Below, piece by piece: positions 11,297 through 24,752 of a DNA stretch of 64,000 nucleotides. Positions within the stretch are counted from its first letter, which is position 1; every line of letters begins with the position of its first letter. The stretch is from NCBI GenBank assembly GCA_963669155.1, contig OZ022587.1, positions 15,023,223 to 15,087,222 of the forward strand, given 5' to 3'. The notes under the pieces were generated by a model, which saw only the letters and a list, made by a program, of their open reading frames with translations, made no database searches and was not told where the DNA came from. Source of the stretch: Arbacia lixula. Lineage: Eukaryota; Echinodermata; Echinoidea; Arbacioida; Arbaciidae. A program made the position numbers and the translations under genes.

Positions 11297-12637
11297 TTTA
11301 AGGATACCATACCAAATTGGTATGTACCGTGAACATCATGAACGTTCACTGTCTTCTTCGTGCACGCACGTACTGACGTAGGATAAAATTAATGGAAAGT
11401 TCGATTCGGACGCTGTGAATTTAAACTGTAACTTTTCTATCAGAGGTCCGGAGGTCAGGAAGGTAACCATCAATTTTCGACTTCAGTCAAATCCGCTATA
11501 CTACAATCTCGCCTACGACAACCATGACGGAGAAGTCGTAGACAGTCGAGTCGAGCCGCCGAGGCCAAGCCCACCCGCCCGTGCCGGGTGTCGGTGAGCC
11601 CTCGCCCCGCTTGGTGCACATAAAGTAGCCCTTAGGCCTTACAGCTGCGAGCAGTCCGCTCACGGAGTGAGCGCGGGAGCAGTCCAGTCCCGGGACAGGT
11701 TCGGGGTAAATAATTCAATTAAGTTATATTCGTGTTGTTGTTTCTTTGTCAACTGTCTGTCCATTCAGTTGTGCATCCCTGTGTGCCACATTGTTTTGAC
11801 AGTGCACATATTCACAAAATTCTGAGGTGCATTCTAAATCAGAGGCTAGTTTTGCACTGGATTGTAATTATTTTAGTACATGTTTTACTTTTACTTTTGA
11901 ACTGAACTTTATTCTTCCTTCTGAAGGAAAATGTCATGTAATAAAGTTGTTAACAAATTCATTGGCCTTCTACTAGTGCTAGGTTTATGGAATCACTTAC
12001 TTGTAAGTTGTTTCAGCAATGAAGAATCAACATTGTGTCATGTTGTAATTCTGAATGTGTTTCTTCGAATGACTCGTTGCCACTGTCAATTCCTTGGTCA
12101 CTTATCAATATCAGCTTTCTAAGCTGATATAATGCTGTATGCTTTGAGGGTGAGGAAATGTAGGAAAGGAGTGCAAGTGGTCAGAAAGTAAGTGGGCTCC
12201 ATTATATTACTAACAAAGGCCCAATCTGTCCCCACATCCTCCTTATTCTATCAAAGTCTATGAATGGGCTGTACTTCAACCCAGAACTTGCTGGTGATGT
12301 ATTGATTTTTTGCTCTCTTTTCACATTATAAACAATAAACAAGTTTACTCTTTAAAAAGTGGCCATTTCAGTGTTTCAAAGGGTATTGATTCTGGTTTAC
12401 TTACAGCCTGTTAGTGATTTAGTTTGGAAAACTATTTTTTTGGAAGAATTGATTTTGTTTTTATATCCAGATAAGAGATTATACTTTAAGGTTTGGCAGG
12501 AATGTGGGAGTAGGTGAGTGCCAGTAAATCTGAATAGCTCAAGTCCAGAAAATGTCCAGAAATAATCATGTATACAATTGTCAACATTTTTTATATTGTT
12601 ATTTGATTGTTATTGCCACATTTGTCCTTGCTGGCAG
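11297..12637 (+). promoter_or_regulatory. Upstream region of the zinc-finger gene, possible promoter/first exon
   Basis: The stretch 11440-11720 is locally GC- and CpG-rich, unlike its AT-rich neighbours, and ends in good 5' splice-site candidates such as CGGGACAG/GTTCGG. This is where a non-coding first exon and promoter would be expected for the gene whose first recognised coding exon starts at about 12638. No TATA box or other defined element can be assigned. The stretch 11720-12637 shows nothing recognisable. Confidence 0.3.
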
Positions 12638-12677
12638 GATATTACAACGAAGAGGCCTAGATGACTACTCATTCATC

Positions 12678-15600
12678 ATGGATGACCTTAAGAATTGGAA
12701 AGATGGAGCAATGGATGGAATACCCAGTGACAACGCATTCACTTGTACTTGTTTCATCAAAGAAGAACCAGCCGACATGCCAGGTAAACTGTGGAAACTA
12801 CTTACCTTAATGTAGATGTATGTAACTTTTTTGGTTTCAGGGATAAAAACATGTTTATGTGATGAATTTGAATGTGCGTAGTTGGCTGGTATACCTTTGC
12901 CTTTTGCACAACCACTGAACTATCGCTAGCCAAAACATTTGATGTTTTTCTGAATTTAACTTCTGTCCATTGAATTATGCTAATCACAATCTAATCAGTT
13001 CTGTCACATTCACATATCATTGTACAAACAGGTTTGTTTGTACAAACATTGTACAGGTTTGTCACTTATTTCTTGAGTTTTTAAGTCTTTGAAAATTGAC
13101 ATTTTGGAATATGATCTGTGAATTTGCCAGCAATTTGATCTCAAATCCAATCAATTCTCCCTATCGCATATAGCCCTCCGAATCTGAACGTGTGTGGCGC
13201 TCTAATTATTTTACCTTTAATTCTTGGGATACGAACTTCCGGTGCACGTACATCCCGTACAATAGGGACCACGGTTTCCCACTAATTTTATGAATTTTAA
13301 CTCTAAAGCTAACCTTGACCCTTACCCTAACCCTAAACCTAATTCTATACCTAACCGTGATCATAACCTTTACCCTAGATAAATTGTTCACTGATTAATT
13401 CATCCAAAAAAAGCGATTTCTAGATCACTTTGCGCCGACAACAAACTCTTACCGGAAGTATATGTTCCAAGAGCAATCGATCAGATATCGGTATCGCGAG
13501 GTGATATCGCTGGATATCGGCTATATGCGATAGGGAGAATTACATTTCTATGAAAGGCAACTTATAAACCTGTATCCTATATCTTATGCATTTGTATAGA
13601 TGGGATGTATGGATAGGATGACACAAGATTCTTGCCTAAACTGTACTTCATTGTTGGTTGTGCTTCCCTATATGTTATTTAGGTATCTTGATATGATATC
13701 TTGGTTTTGTTTCTCATGATCTTTTCCAGACCAAAGGGACAGCGAGCTGGATACCAGAATGGAGCCTAAGCTGGAGTGTGAGAACATCCCACCTGTCCAT
13801 AGTGAGGTGACATGTGGCAGGTTAGCTGAAGGAAATCTTGCAGAAGAAGATTTAGAGGAGAAATCACTTGTTAAGGAAGAATCCAAGGAAGAGTACTCTG
13901 GTGTACCTGAAGTGAAAGTTGAAGTGTTACCTGAGAACTCGGTAGTGAGAGGCTCATACACTTGTGATTCAGAAACACCAAGTACAAGGAACCCTAGTGA
14001 TGACCAGATAGACATTGCTTCTTGTCATCAAGAGCTTATCATAGACAAAGCTGAAAGGCACTTTGGTGATGGGTTTATAAATGATGCCAAGGAGATGCAA
14101 TGTACAACCTCACCCACAGATTCGGTTAAATCATCTGGAGAAACATCAAACACCTTGATTCCCTCATCTGTACGGGATAAACCTCTAGAAACTAAAGATG
14201 ATGCGGCAAGACACACAAGTTCTGATAATAGAAAGGTTCAGCACCAATGTACGGTTTGTAATAAGACTTTCAGACAAAAGTCCAGTTTACCAATTCATAT
14301 GAGAATTCACACTGGAGAGCGTCCATACAAATGTTCCCTTTGTGATAAGTCTTTCAGAGAAAAAGGAAACTTGGCAAAGCATGTAAGAATTCACACTGGA
14401 GAACGTCCATACAAATGTTCCTTATGTGATAAGATGTTCACCCAAAAAGGAAGTTTAGCAACGCACATGAGAATTCACAATGGAGAGCGACCATTCAGAT
14501 GTTCTGTGTGTGAAATGACATTCAAACTAAATAGCCATTTAGCACGTCATATGAAAACTCACACTCGAGAGCGACCATTCAAATGTCCTGTGTGTAAAAA
14601 GATGTATACACAGAGACACACGCTGACAGGACATATCAAAACTCACACTGGAGAGCGTCCCTTCAAGTGTTCTGTTTGTAATAAGAATTGTTCACATAGG
14701 AGCAGTTTAATAGATCATCTGAGAACTCACACAGGAGAACATCATCACAAATGTTCCTTTTGTGATAAGTCTTTCAGAGAAAAAGGAAACTTGGCAAGGC
14801 ACGTAAGAATTCACACTGGAGAACGTCCATATAAATGTTCCTTATGTGGTAAGACTTTCACAGAGAGAGGAAAATTGGCAAGGCACGTGAGAATTCACAC
14901 AGGAGAACGTCCATGCAAATGTTTCTTATGTGGTAAGACTTTCAGAGAAAAAAGAAGTTTAGCAAAGCACATGAGAATTCACACTGGAGAACATCCATTC
15001 AAATGTTCCATTTGTGATAAGTCTATCACAGAAAGAGGAAACTTGGCAAGGCATATGAGAACTCACACTGGAGAGCGTCCATACAAATGTTCTGTTTGTG
15101 ATCAGGCTTTCAAACAAAAAAGTACTTTAGCAAGTCATATGAGAACTCACACTGGAGAGCGACCATACAAATGTTCTGTTTGTGATCAGGCTTTCAAACA
15201 AAAAAACAGTTTAGTAAAGCATATGAGAACTCACACTGGAGAACGTCCATACAAATGTTCCATTTGTGATAAGTCTTTCACAGAAAGAGGAAAATTGGCA
15301 AGGCATATGAGGACTCACACTGGAGAACGTCCATACAAATGTTCTGTTTGTGATCAGGCTTTTAAATGGAATCACATTTTAGTGCGTCATATGAGAACTC
15401 ACACTGGAGAGCGTCCACACCAATGTTCCTTTTGTGATCAGTCTTTCACAGAAAGAGGAATTTTGACTAGGCATATGAGAACTCACACTGGAGAGCGACC
15501 ATACAAATGTTCCATGTGTGATCAGGCTTTCAAAGAAAAGAACACTTTAGCAAGTCATATGAGAACTCACACTGGAGAACGTTCATTTAAATGTTCAGTT

Positions 15601-16119
15601 TGCAATCAGGCTTTTAAATGGAATAACATTTTAGTGAGTCACATGAGAACTCACACTGGAGAGCGACCGTTTAAATGTCGTGTGTGTAAAAAGACGTTTA
15701 CACACAGAAACACGCTAAAACAACATAGCGGAACTCACACTGGAGAGCAACCTTTCAAATGTTGTGTGTGTAAAAAGACGTTTACATGGAGAAACATGCT
15801 AACACGACATATGGGAACTCACATTGGAGAGCATCCGTACAATTGTTCTTTTTGTAATAAGAAGTTTTCACGTAGGAGCAGTTTAGTACATCATATGAGA
15901 ACTCACACTGGAGAGCGTCCAATCCATTATCCTGCAACCAGGTATGTGGAAGTTCAAGTTGATAAATCTCATTCTAACGAACTAGAAGCACATCGGTGTG
16001 ATTTGTGCCAGGAGAGGTTTAGATATCAGACAGACTTGCGGAACCATGTGAAGACTCACAGCTATGTCCCAAGAATACTGCTTGTAAACATGGCTGCGTC
16101 TAGATGCAATGAAGTGTAG
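12678..16119 (+). CDS. C2H2 zinc-finger protein, 21 fingers
   Basis: Two coding exons are seen: 12638-12783 (ATG at 12678) and 13730-16119, joined in phase 1 (CCA G/AC) across a GT-AG intron, giving about 831 residues. The N-terminal 190 residues are acidic and hold three psi-K-x-E SUMO-type motifs (IKEE, VKEE, VKVE). Then come 20 C2H2 fingers in an unbroken array with TGERP-type linkers, a 28-residue spacer, finger 21, and a tail ending NEV. Finger 6 lacks the usual aromatic residue and linkers 4 and 18 are altered, but the metal ligands look intact. Known for the family: sequence-specific DNA binding in the nucleus. The target is unknown and there is no KRAB, BTB or SCAN domain. The frame stays open upstream of 12678 through the splice site, so an earlier start is possible. 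The gene is tandemly duplicated. Confidence 0.85.
13153..13543. mobile_element. F-family MITE in the zinc-finger intron
   Basis: The ends ATTCTCCCTATCGCATATAG and its reverse complement bound about 390 bp. The interior carries degenerate telomere-like TTACCCTAACCCTAAACC repeats. A second copy in inverted orientation is at 47608-47999. It is non-coding and sits between the two coding exons of the zinc-finger gene. Confidence 0.8.
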
Positions 16120-16802
16120 TGAAGCATTATCTTAAATATTACTTTTATGTTCATGGAAGTTGCAGAGAAGTGGGGTTGTAACTTTGGTGTGTTGTCTTCA
16201 GGTCTATGCCACAAAGTGATCAGTGGTGTCATCTTGTTACGTTGTACAGTATTTAAGTTCAACCAGATTAGTAATTTGTCTGAGATGTTATGTGGAGTAA
16301 TGCGCTACAAAAATATGAAACCACCAAGAACTTAACGTTTTATTAAGAGTGTACAGCTGCCTAATCATATGGAATATGAGAGAAAGATATTGGAAACGAC
16401 TTTCTGGCACATTTAATACATTTGGCTCTATTCCTTTCAGTATGACTGAAAATGCCTGGCTATTTTCTTTACAGTTTTTCAAGTGTTAGAGAGATTGTAG
16501 CTGTTAATTAGTTTCTGGTCCATTCAAGTTTGTTCCTGTTGCAAACCACAACTTTCCATTATGATTTATTCTTTAATCTGAGACAATTTCCTATCTAAAG
16601 TGTGTATTTGAAATTCCTCTGTTGCTTCTCATTTAATGATTTTGGGCAGTTTATAGGTATATTCCGGTATGGTAAGTTTTATTTGTCATCAAAAATCTCA
16701 CAAAACCACCCTCTTAAGATTAAAATGACACCAAGTCTTTAGCCTCATGTATAGGACTTAAATTGTTGGGACCATGTACTTATGGAATATTTAAGAAATG
16801 TA

Positions 16803-16808
16803 AATAAA
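16803..16808 (+). terminator. Possible poly(A) signal of the zinc-finger gene
   Basis: AATAAA lies 684 bp after the stop codon, in sequence conserved between the two gene copies. It is the first clear hexamer I noticed downstream. Confidence 0.35.
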
Positions 16809-17605
16809 ATTAAACCTCAATTGATTTTGTTTCATTCTGTGAAAACTATAATGTGTACACTATGACTTTAAATCAGTAGGAAAACGAAAGTGTAACAACC
16901 ATTATGTACCATAGTCAATTACTGTTATGTCTTTACAGCATTGCAGACAAATTTCCAATTACGTGTACTTTGTTGTGCACATTTGCTTCTAAGAACGTAG
17001 GTGTAATATCTTATCGAGTGTATCTCTTTGGTAATTCAGGAACATAAGCCTAGTTCATGTTGACTCTGCACCATAATGTTGTATGTCTGTCTTTGCTTAT
17101 TTCATTAGTTATCAACATATTTTGCTTGCTGTTATTTGAGAAGAATTGCAATTTAGGTAACATACTTCCACCTTTTTGTGTGTGACTCTCATCAACCTAA
17201 GCAAGTATATTGATACTACACCTCAGATACATTACGTGTACTTAGATATTCTGACAATGTAAAGAATGCTCTTCAAACTCTGCATTTTAATGTCAGTTTG
17301 AGTTGATAGGCTCTGTACTGAATACATAAACCTGATACAGAAGGTCTTTGGAAAGATAGAGCACTAATTAAGTTTTAAATAAACAATGAAGTACCCATGT
17401 GCATTGACAGTTGTTGGTGATAGATTATTATTGAACACTTCATATTTACTTACGGGTAAGAGTACCTCTATTCAGGGGAAGAGATGTTGTCATAAATTTA
17501 AAGTCGTAAGTTGCATCATGTCACCGCCCTTGTGAAAGGATATTGAAGAAAATGATGTTTTTCATTACTGATGTGTTATCTATCATAGTAAGTCAAATTC
17601 TTGCC

Positions 17606-17608
<3 letters not shown>

Positions 17609-17643
<35 letters not shown>
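17609..17643 (+). repeat. TATC microsatellite
   Basis: A single short run, paralogous to the longer double array at 6877-6987. Confidence 0.9.
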
Positions 17644-19659
17644 ATAGTAAGTCAAATACTTCCCTCTATCTATTCAGGGGAAGAGATGTTGTCATAGATT
17701 AAAAGTCTTATTGAAGAAAATGATGTTTTTCATTACTGATGTTTCATTTATCACAGTAAGTCAATGTTTTCATATCAAATGGCCAAGCGTTGCTCTGGTA
17801 ACTATCATGACAGATTATCAATTAGCATAATAGCAATATAGAGAAACTGAAAGCAAGTTACGTCAATGCAGGCTTTCTTATGATAAATTGAGTTTTGGGT
17901 AAGAAGTGCAATGATTCTTACAACTTCTTTTTATGTATTGTTAAGGAATATAGATTTAGACAAAATTGTGACTATATTTTGATTCTGTTCACGTTGAAAG
18001 GAAAAGTGAAGATGCTAAGCAAATGCATTTTATGATGTACGTCCATCTGAGAATGATTGGCACATCTACCACTTTGTGTTGCATAGCTTCATAATGGTAA
18101 TTGGTTCATTTTTTCTTTAAGAATGTCAATTTTTGCCAATATAATATTGTCTGGATAATTTGTGTTAAATGAAGGTGTTCTTTATCCTGGTGCTATCCAC
18201 ATGAAATAGAACGATCATGTGTAACTTGAATGAGCTGTGTATATTATGTGGTAAGAGGTCACTTGGCTCAGTGTGAAAATACAAACTGTAGAATATGATA
18301 TGAACCGGTTCGTGTTTTCATTGAATTCAAATGCAAAAACCTGACATGCGGTAATATGCTGCAGATTGGAAGTTAGGAAACAGAGCATACATTTAATTAG
18401 TTTTCCTATCTATATTTGTAGAGAGCTATGCACTATGTTCAATTTTGAATTGCAGGTGATGATGTAGAATATGATTTTTGTGTAGCTTCATAATATGATG
18501 TGATATGATTACATATTACTTCAAATAGATTGTATTCATTTTGGGGGGATATTTTCACTCTGTAAAGGAATATCAGGCGATGTAGAATATGATTTATGTG
18601 TAGCTCCATAATATGATATGATATGATTGCATATTACTTCAAATATATTGTATTCACGTTTTTGGATATTTTCTCCTAACTTCTCAAACTTTGTGCTTCT
18701 ACTTGGAGGAAACCCTCATCTTTTTATTTTATTTAAATATGTACATTGACATTTTTATGTTTTTTTTTTTTTTTACTTTGATGAACAGTAAACTTGAATT
18801 TGAACTTGATTTTTTTAATACATAATTTGTTTTTTTATCTTTTGGAAATTATACGCATCATTTTCCATGCAGATTGTGTTCCCCAATATGAAGCTTTGAG
18901 AAGTTGTGATGAATATCAAATTGTTCGTTTTTATTTTCATGATTTATCTCGTAGTGTACTAAGTTTCTGGTTTAGAGCTACGTGTATTTGGTTTTATCTC
19001 CATCCTGTCTTCAAGCAAAGTCTTGAAAATACCCCTTGAAATTTAGTGAACATAACCCAAACTCTAAAACCTTCATTGCGATCTAGACCATAATTTTCAT
19101 GTGAATCCCTCAATGCATGTCTCAGCTTGTGCTAGTAAAGTGAAATCGGTGTTGACCAAATAACAAGGTTCTGTAGTTGCTTCGGTTTGTGTACGCATTA
19201 AACAAATCTGTCCTTTCACAGTTAAAAGCTGTTTGATGTGGTACAGATATGTACATGTATTTGTTTTGTCCAGGAAGGATTGATCTCGTAAGCCCTATTG
19301 TGGAAGTAAGTAAAAGTAACATTTCATATTTTGCTCGTATTCCTGTAGCAGAAAGGAATATCCTCTGCAAGTTGAGCAACATCCATTTGATTTGAAAACA
19401 AGCAGACTAAATATTGCAAGAAAATGCTGGCCTCTAACAGTACTGTATTGTTTCCTAAAATATGTCATTATACATGTAGGTCCAAAGTGTGAATTGACCA
19501 AATTACAAAGAAGTTCATGGATGTGTGAAAGAATTGACAAATGAAGCATCTTTACGGGAAATGTGATTTCTCTGTAGTCTGGCTGGATTGTTATTGTTTC
19601 CTTTTACTTTTATATTCAATTTTGTGGAGAGATTACAAGAAAAAGGAGGAAAGAAGAAG

Positions 19660-19795
19660 AAAAAGTATGTGTGTATGTGTGTGTGTGTATGTGTGTAGGC
19701 CTATGTGTGCATGTGCGTGAGTGTGTGTGTGTGTATGTGTGTGTGTGTATGTGTATGCGTATGTATGTCTGTGTGTGTGTGTGTGTGTGTGTGTG
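19660..19795 (+). repeat. TG/GTGTAT microsatellite
   Basis: Paralogue of the repeat at 9010-9150, with different block lengths. Confidence 0.95.
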
Positions 19796-20016
19796 GGAGG
19801 AGTGGCAAAGTAGGTCAATGAGCAGATTCATAAAAGGAAACTCGGAAGAAGAAGATGGAGGTAGAGGAAGAAGATTAGATGGAAGAGGAAATGGAAAAGA
19901 ACAAGTACATGTATTCACAGGAAAGATATGAGTGTTTAAATGATGTGTACATTGACATTTTGATAAAGTACTGCTCTATGGGAATTGTGTGTATCATTAT
20001 GTGACACACAGATAGC

Positions 20017-20501
20017 TTTAAAGGGATAGTTCACCCTGAAATTAAGTTGGTTTCATTAAAAGCAGACACGTGTAACAAACAGTGAAAATTTGATGAAAAT
20101 CCGTCAAAAGATAAGAAAGTAGTGATCTAAAGATTTGATTTTGCGATGTCACGTGCGAGGTGCTTGATCTCCCAATATGTTGTGTACATTTTTTTGTGTG
20201 GAAAATGTGCACTTTTTCAGAAAGATTTGCATTCTTTTATATGTGCATTTGTATATATTTTTGCCCACATACCTGTATGAAACAAATGATTATGTTGTCA
20301 AAAACAGTATGAGAGCAATTTATGGAATTATACTGCACAATATGGGAGAAAACCTCGCACGTGAAGTCACAAAATTGAAATTTAAAGAGATTACATCTTT
20401 CTTATCCTATGACAGATTTCCGTCATTTAAAATTACTACACGTAGTATGTTTCTGCTTTCATTCAAACAAACTTAATATTCGGGGTGAACTATTCCTTTA
20501 A
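20017..20501. mobile_element. B-family MITE
   Basis: Begins TTTAAAGGGATAGTTCACCC and ends in an inverted terminus. It is the paralogue of 9366-9866, so that insertion predates the segmental duplication. Confidence 0.75.
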
Positions 20502-20604
20502 TATGGATTAGTATTCTAAGTGCTTTGCTGGTCATCGGTTGCGTGTAAATCTCATTTTTTAGAGACATGTTTTGTGACATTTTATCTATTTCTTTTTTTT
20601 TTTT

Positions 20605-20928
20605 GTAATAATCCTTGGACCATTTAATGATATTTTCCTTTCTGGATAAATTTTGATCTGAAAATGTGTCTGTATGAGATAATCGATTCAGAACACAACA
20701 ATGGTCATTGAGCTTAAATCTGCCAAACCTGAAACTCCTTTTCTGCCAGAATCATTATTCATTTAATGACACTGAGTGACTGTGATGGCAGTTGCTAGTG
20801 GATTACAGGTACATACACAATTATGGTTTTTGATGTATTCTGAATTGATTATCTCACACACACAAATTTTGAGGTCCAAATTTGTCCAAAAGTGAAAATC
20901 TCATTAAATATTCCAAGGATTATTACAC
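20605..20928. mobile_element. A-family MITE, about 320 bp
   Basis: The ends TGTAATAATCCTTGG and CCAAGGATTATTACA form inverted repeats. The interior carries a TGATGGCAGTTGCTAGTGGA box. Related copies lie at about 46639-46925 and 59735-60125, the latter with another MITE inside it. Confidence 0.75.
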
Positions 20929-21139
20929 AAAAAGTAATCCATAAAATGTCACTAAACCTCTCTCTAAAATGTTGAGATTCCTTGACTGTTTGCAGTATAA
21001 ATTTTACCGTGAATCGAGTTAAAACTGATTAGTAATCATTTCTCAAGTATCAACTTTTTTTAGCACCTCGACAAAATTTCCTAGACATGTCAGAACAGTC
21101 ATGTTGATTACGTATGTTTGCTGAAGTAGATAAGTGTTA

Positions 21140-21212
21140 TGGATGGGCTTACCCTGGGACCTCAAGATCTTCAGTCACAGTTGACGTTTGCAGCCACTAC
21201 ACCACACCTCCA
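21140..21212 (-). mobile_element. tRNA-derived SINE head
   Basis: Same A-box/B-box arrangement as at 10025-10112, in the paralogous segment. Confidence 0.45.
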
Positions 21213-21499
21213 CTGAAGGAAAAAATGAGCTTTCTTTAAAAAGGAAATGATGAACAAAGAAATCTAAAGGTTCAGGAGCTTGATTCTTGCTGTAATATTT
21301 ATCGTGCTAGCCCCCCCCCCCTCCCTCTTCAAATGACTTCAAATGATGAGGACCTACATACGTTGTTCAGCGGTGTTCAATTAAATAATGTCTGTCTGTA
21401 TGTATGAACGTTTTTATTCCCATTTTCAACTAAAATATGAGGCAAAAGCAAATTTGATTGTATTACATAAAGTTCCATTATCTTTAACACGCTGAAAAC

Positions 21500-22135
21500 A
21501 GGGATGTGTTTTGGAAGGAAATTAAGCAACTTTCTTTCTTTGTACCCATGTGCCACGCTGCTGAAAATTTATGTGAATTCTCAACAGGTGCTGTTCAGGT
21601 GTTTGAACAATTATGAACCTGATTGTGGCAACGGCTTCTCAGAGAGAACAAAAGAAAATGTCTCATTTCGCTTGCCCCGTTCTGTTAATGGCATTAATAC
21701 TTCCATGAGCATAACAGGTATCAGCAAACACAAATAAACAAGTTTTTCCAGTGAAATATCTCTGTTGCACGCAAACACACACAAACGCCGTTAATGATAA
21801 TACACAGCTTAGTATATCATTTTGAGAGTGGTTGAATCCCCCAATTGCACAAGATGTCGGAAAGTGAAGAAATCGGTCAATTTTGTAATTAGTAATACAA
21901 ATTGCTTATATGTCCGATTTTTAATGATGCATCGATCAATACTTTTCGAAAGAAAAGGAGAGTAAAAGATCTGTCATTATCTGCCGTTAACTTCCATTAT
22001 AGTGTGCAAACAAATTTGTCAAAAACAAAACGTCTACAGACAAATGGGAAATTAAAGAAATTTCTTTTCAAGTTGACATCAGCTAAATGTCGGCCCGGCA
22101 CATGGAACATCAAAGCATTGTCATGATTATGGAAT
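21500..22135 (+). repeat. H-family dispersed repeat, about 640 bp
   Basis: This segment interrupts the similarity between the two segmental copies. It is clearly related to 50755-51190: both share a TTTCTTTCTTTG start, an ACTTCTGAGAGAGAACAAA-like block, a CATTTCGCTTG block and a GCACAAGATGTC block. The ends are not defined by obvious inverted repeats. It is non-coding as far as I can see. Confidence 0.6.
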
Positions 22136-22310
22136 GCTTTTGGCATTCATGAGCACGCTTTAGATCCCATACAGATATTTGAATGTATTATGCTCTCGAG
22201 AGTTTCTACTCCTTCATAACACCTCCCTGCTGAAACTACGCGCATGCAAATCTGTGCATGAAAAATAATGACACTTCCTATATTTTGTTTACTTAAAGAT
22301 ACCATATACA

Positions 22311-23040
22311 TACACAAGTGCTGTTTTGTTATTGTGGGGAAAGAGTTCGGAACGAATTTGTTGTAACGTAATATTGTAAGGATTTTAAGTACTGCTTTTG
22401 GAATCGAGAAGGAGAAACTAGTGCGGTCAACGGAACCTCTTTACGAAGCATTAATGTGGTATTTCGCGAACAGTAATACCATTCTCACATCGGGATCTTC
22501 GTTGGAGCCGATTACGAAGCCAACATAACAAGACTCAAGAGGCAAGACCGTATTCTACCGTGCTACCGGTGAGACGTCGGCGTAGGCCTAAACGTACAAC
22601 ATCAGGGACATGGTTAACATTATGATAACCCCCTAAAAAAAGTTCTGCAACTGCAACAGTGCAAGTCAAGTTGGAGAGGCACTATAGTCCTAAACTAGCC
22701 ACTAAACTTGTTCTTACACAATTGCACGTGATCGTGGTACCATTAGAAAACTAGATTATTTCTGACAACATTGATATAGGCCTAGACTTAAAAAAAGACC
22801 GAAAAATCAGTCTCTGTATAATCCTAGGACGTTGGATCTGCTGAGATTGCATCTGGCTCCTCTTAATGCCCTATCTAGACCAAAAATGTCATTTTCATTA
22901 AAGAATGCCCCGAATGAGACGGTTATTCCTGTCTAACATTGATATATCGTTAATTGTACTGCTCACACTGGGAATGCACAGTCCACAGTCGCAGACCTGA
23001 ATATGCAGCAAGGTCAAAATTAAATGTTGCAAAATTTTCT
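22311..23040. other. Intergenic DNA, nothing recognised
   Basis: Mixed-composition sequence past the end of the segmental duplication. No convincing frame, repeat or RNA was seen. Confidence 0.5.
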
Positions 23041-23044
23041 GTTT

Positions 23045-23670
23045 GTTTTGCATGTGAATACGTGCCTTTACGGTTCTTGCATCGCAATGCATGGCGGGAC
23101 GGAATTCTAGTACACGAGCGTTCAGCGATAGCTGCGGTCATAATCATATCGTTTACACGCTCATGACGCTAGCCGCGGCGAGCGCGAAGTTCTAAATTAT
23201 TTTCATGTTACAGATTTGTTATGTGGATCGGTTCTGACGTGATTACTTTCAGTAAATCTGAATCATATTTTAACGATAAGAACTTTGATTTGTATTATTG
23301 TACTTTTTATTATTTAATTTAATTTTATTTAATTTCACACATCACATCACAACACACACATCTTTGCACATATGGGACTACCACCCGAGTCTCCACGACA
23401 TCTCGAATATCTCTCTCTTTGCTTATTATTTTCTCAACAAACCCTTGATAAATCATTATTTAGATACAATAATACGAATCAAAAGTTCTCATCGTAAAAA
23501 TACAATTCAGATTTACTGAAAATTATCACGTCGGAACCGATCCACGTAACAAATCTGTTACATAAAAATGACATTGGAATCAATGACCGCAGCGATCACT
23601 GAACGCTCGCGTACTAGAATTCCGTTCCATAATGCCTTGCGATACAAGAACTGTAAAGGTACGTATTGAG
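23045..23670. mobile_element. Foldback element with arms of about 150-200 bp
   Basis: The left arm (about 23055-23270) reappears in inverse orientation at about 23514-23665. Both include ACGGAATTCTAGTAC, a GAGCGTTCAG box, GATTTGTTA and GTGGATCGGTTC. The left arm has an extra GC-rich insert of about 50 bp near 23150-23195, and an AT-rich loop of about 240 bp separates the arms. It is probably a MITE or foldback transposon. Confidence 0.7.
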
Positions 23671-24752
23671 TAGGATGTTGATGCGGTGATGCGTGAATGT
23701 CTCTTTCCCTGCGTATGGTCACCAGTTTGGATAATGTATAAGAATAAGATGTTAAAAAGATGACATTCCATCCATCATCATCACCATGAATGTTGAACAT
23801 GTTGAAAGAAATACATTATTATATCCCTCAAATTTGAATTGCAGACATTTTCTTCATGGGTTTACTCGCCATATACTGCACAAAGTGTACCGTCATCAGC
23901 TGATGGGAACTCCATAAAGTTGGTCTGAACGTGTACTTACAAACATCACACGGATGTTGTTTATTCAATTGTAAACTTATAACTTATGTGTACTTAATCT
24001 GCCTCGAGAGCGTGGAGCCTGTTTCTGACAGTGACATCTCACTTGAAACTGATGCTAGAAATAGTAGTATCACTATCAATATGATGACAAACTGTTTCTC
24101 AAAGAGAATGCTAACTCAGATATCACTCAGTGACAACATGGACAACTTGTGTTGATTCAGACCAATTGATAGCCTGTGTCACAAATTCTGCAATAATTGA
24201 TATCTGGTTTCAACGTTAAAATTTTTTTGAAATGTGAGACAAACTTGACAAAGAAGACTCTCGTTTTCATAGTTTTTAGAATTTGAATGATTCTAGTTAT
24301 GTCTTGAAAAAATAATTAATTTGATGAACAATGTGATATCAGTCCTTCAGTATTTCACTTTCTTATTTTAAATTAAGTAATTGATTTTATGTCTTGATTT
24401 TTGTTCCATTTTGTTCAAATTCGTGTTGGAAAGATACCATAGTAATGATAGGCAAACATGCAATTCTTAAAATTGATGTCAGATTTTAAAATGTGAAACT
24501 GCTGAATACATATTTTTATATTCACAACACCACTTTACTATAATGAACATCCCAATTGAATGTACAATTCATGATCTTTAAAGAAACACACTTAAAAGAG
24601 TGTGTTTGGATTAGGAGAAAATGCAACAATCTTAATATGTAGGCATGCTTAGACAAAGCTCATTAGTCTAAGACAACGGAAGGCACATTGAGCAGCCAAA
24701 TGGAGAATTTTGAATGAACTCCAGAATTTCTTGATTTCCAGACTTTTCCGCA
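23671..24752 (+). other. Upstream flank of EI24, nothing firm recognised
   Basis: AT-rich sequence with short unconvincing frames. The EI24 promoter and any 5' UTR exon should lie here, but no element can be pinpointed. Confidence 0.4.

Larger units (their letters stand above)
16048..22310 (+). repeat. Segmental duplication, copy 2
   Basis: This is the counterpart of 1-343 plus 5887-10428. It carries the empty target site of the 5.5-kb element at about 16388 and lacks the 10433-11296 element, but has its own insertion at about 21500-22135. The stretch 16120-20016 has no gene I can support beyond the 3' UTR of the zinc-finger gene. Confidence 0.85.

Noticed and set aside
13310..13355. Chromosome-end telomere repeat
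   Set aside because: The tract is short, degenerate and inside a MITE that occurs twice.
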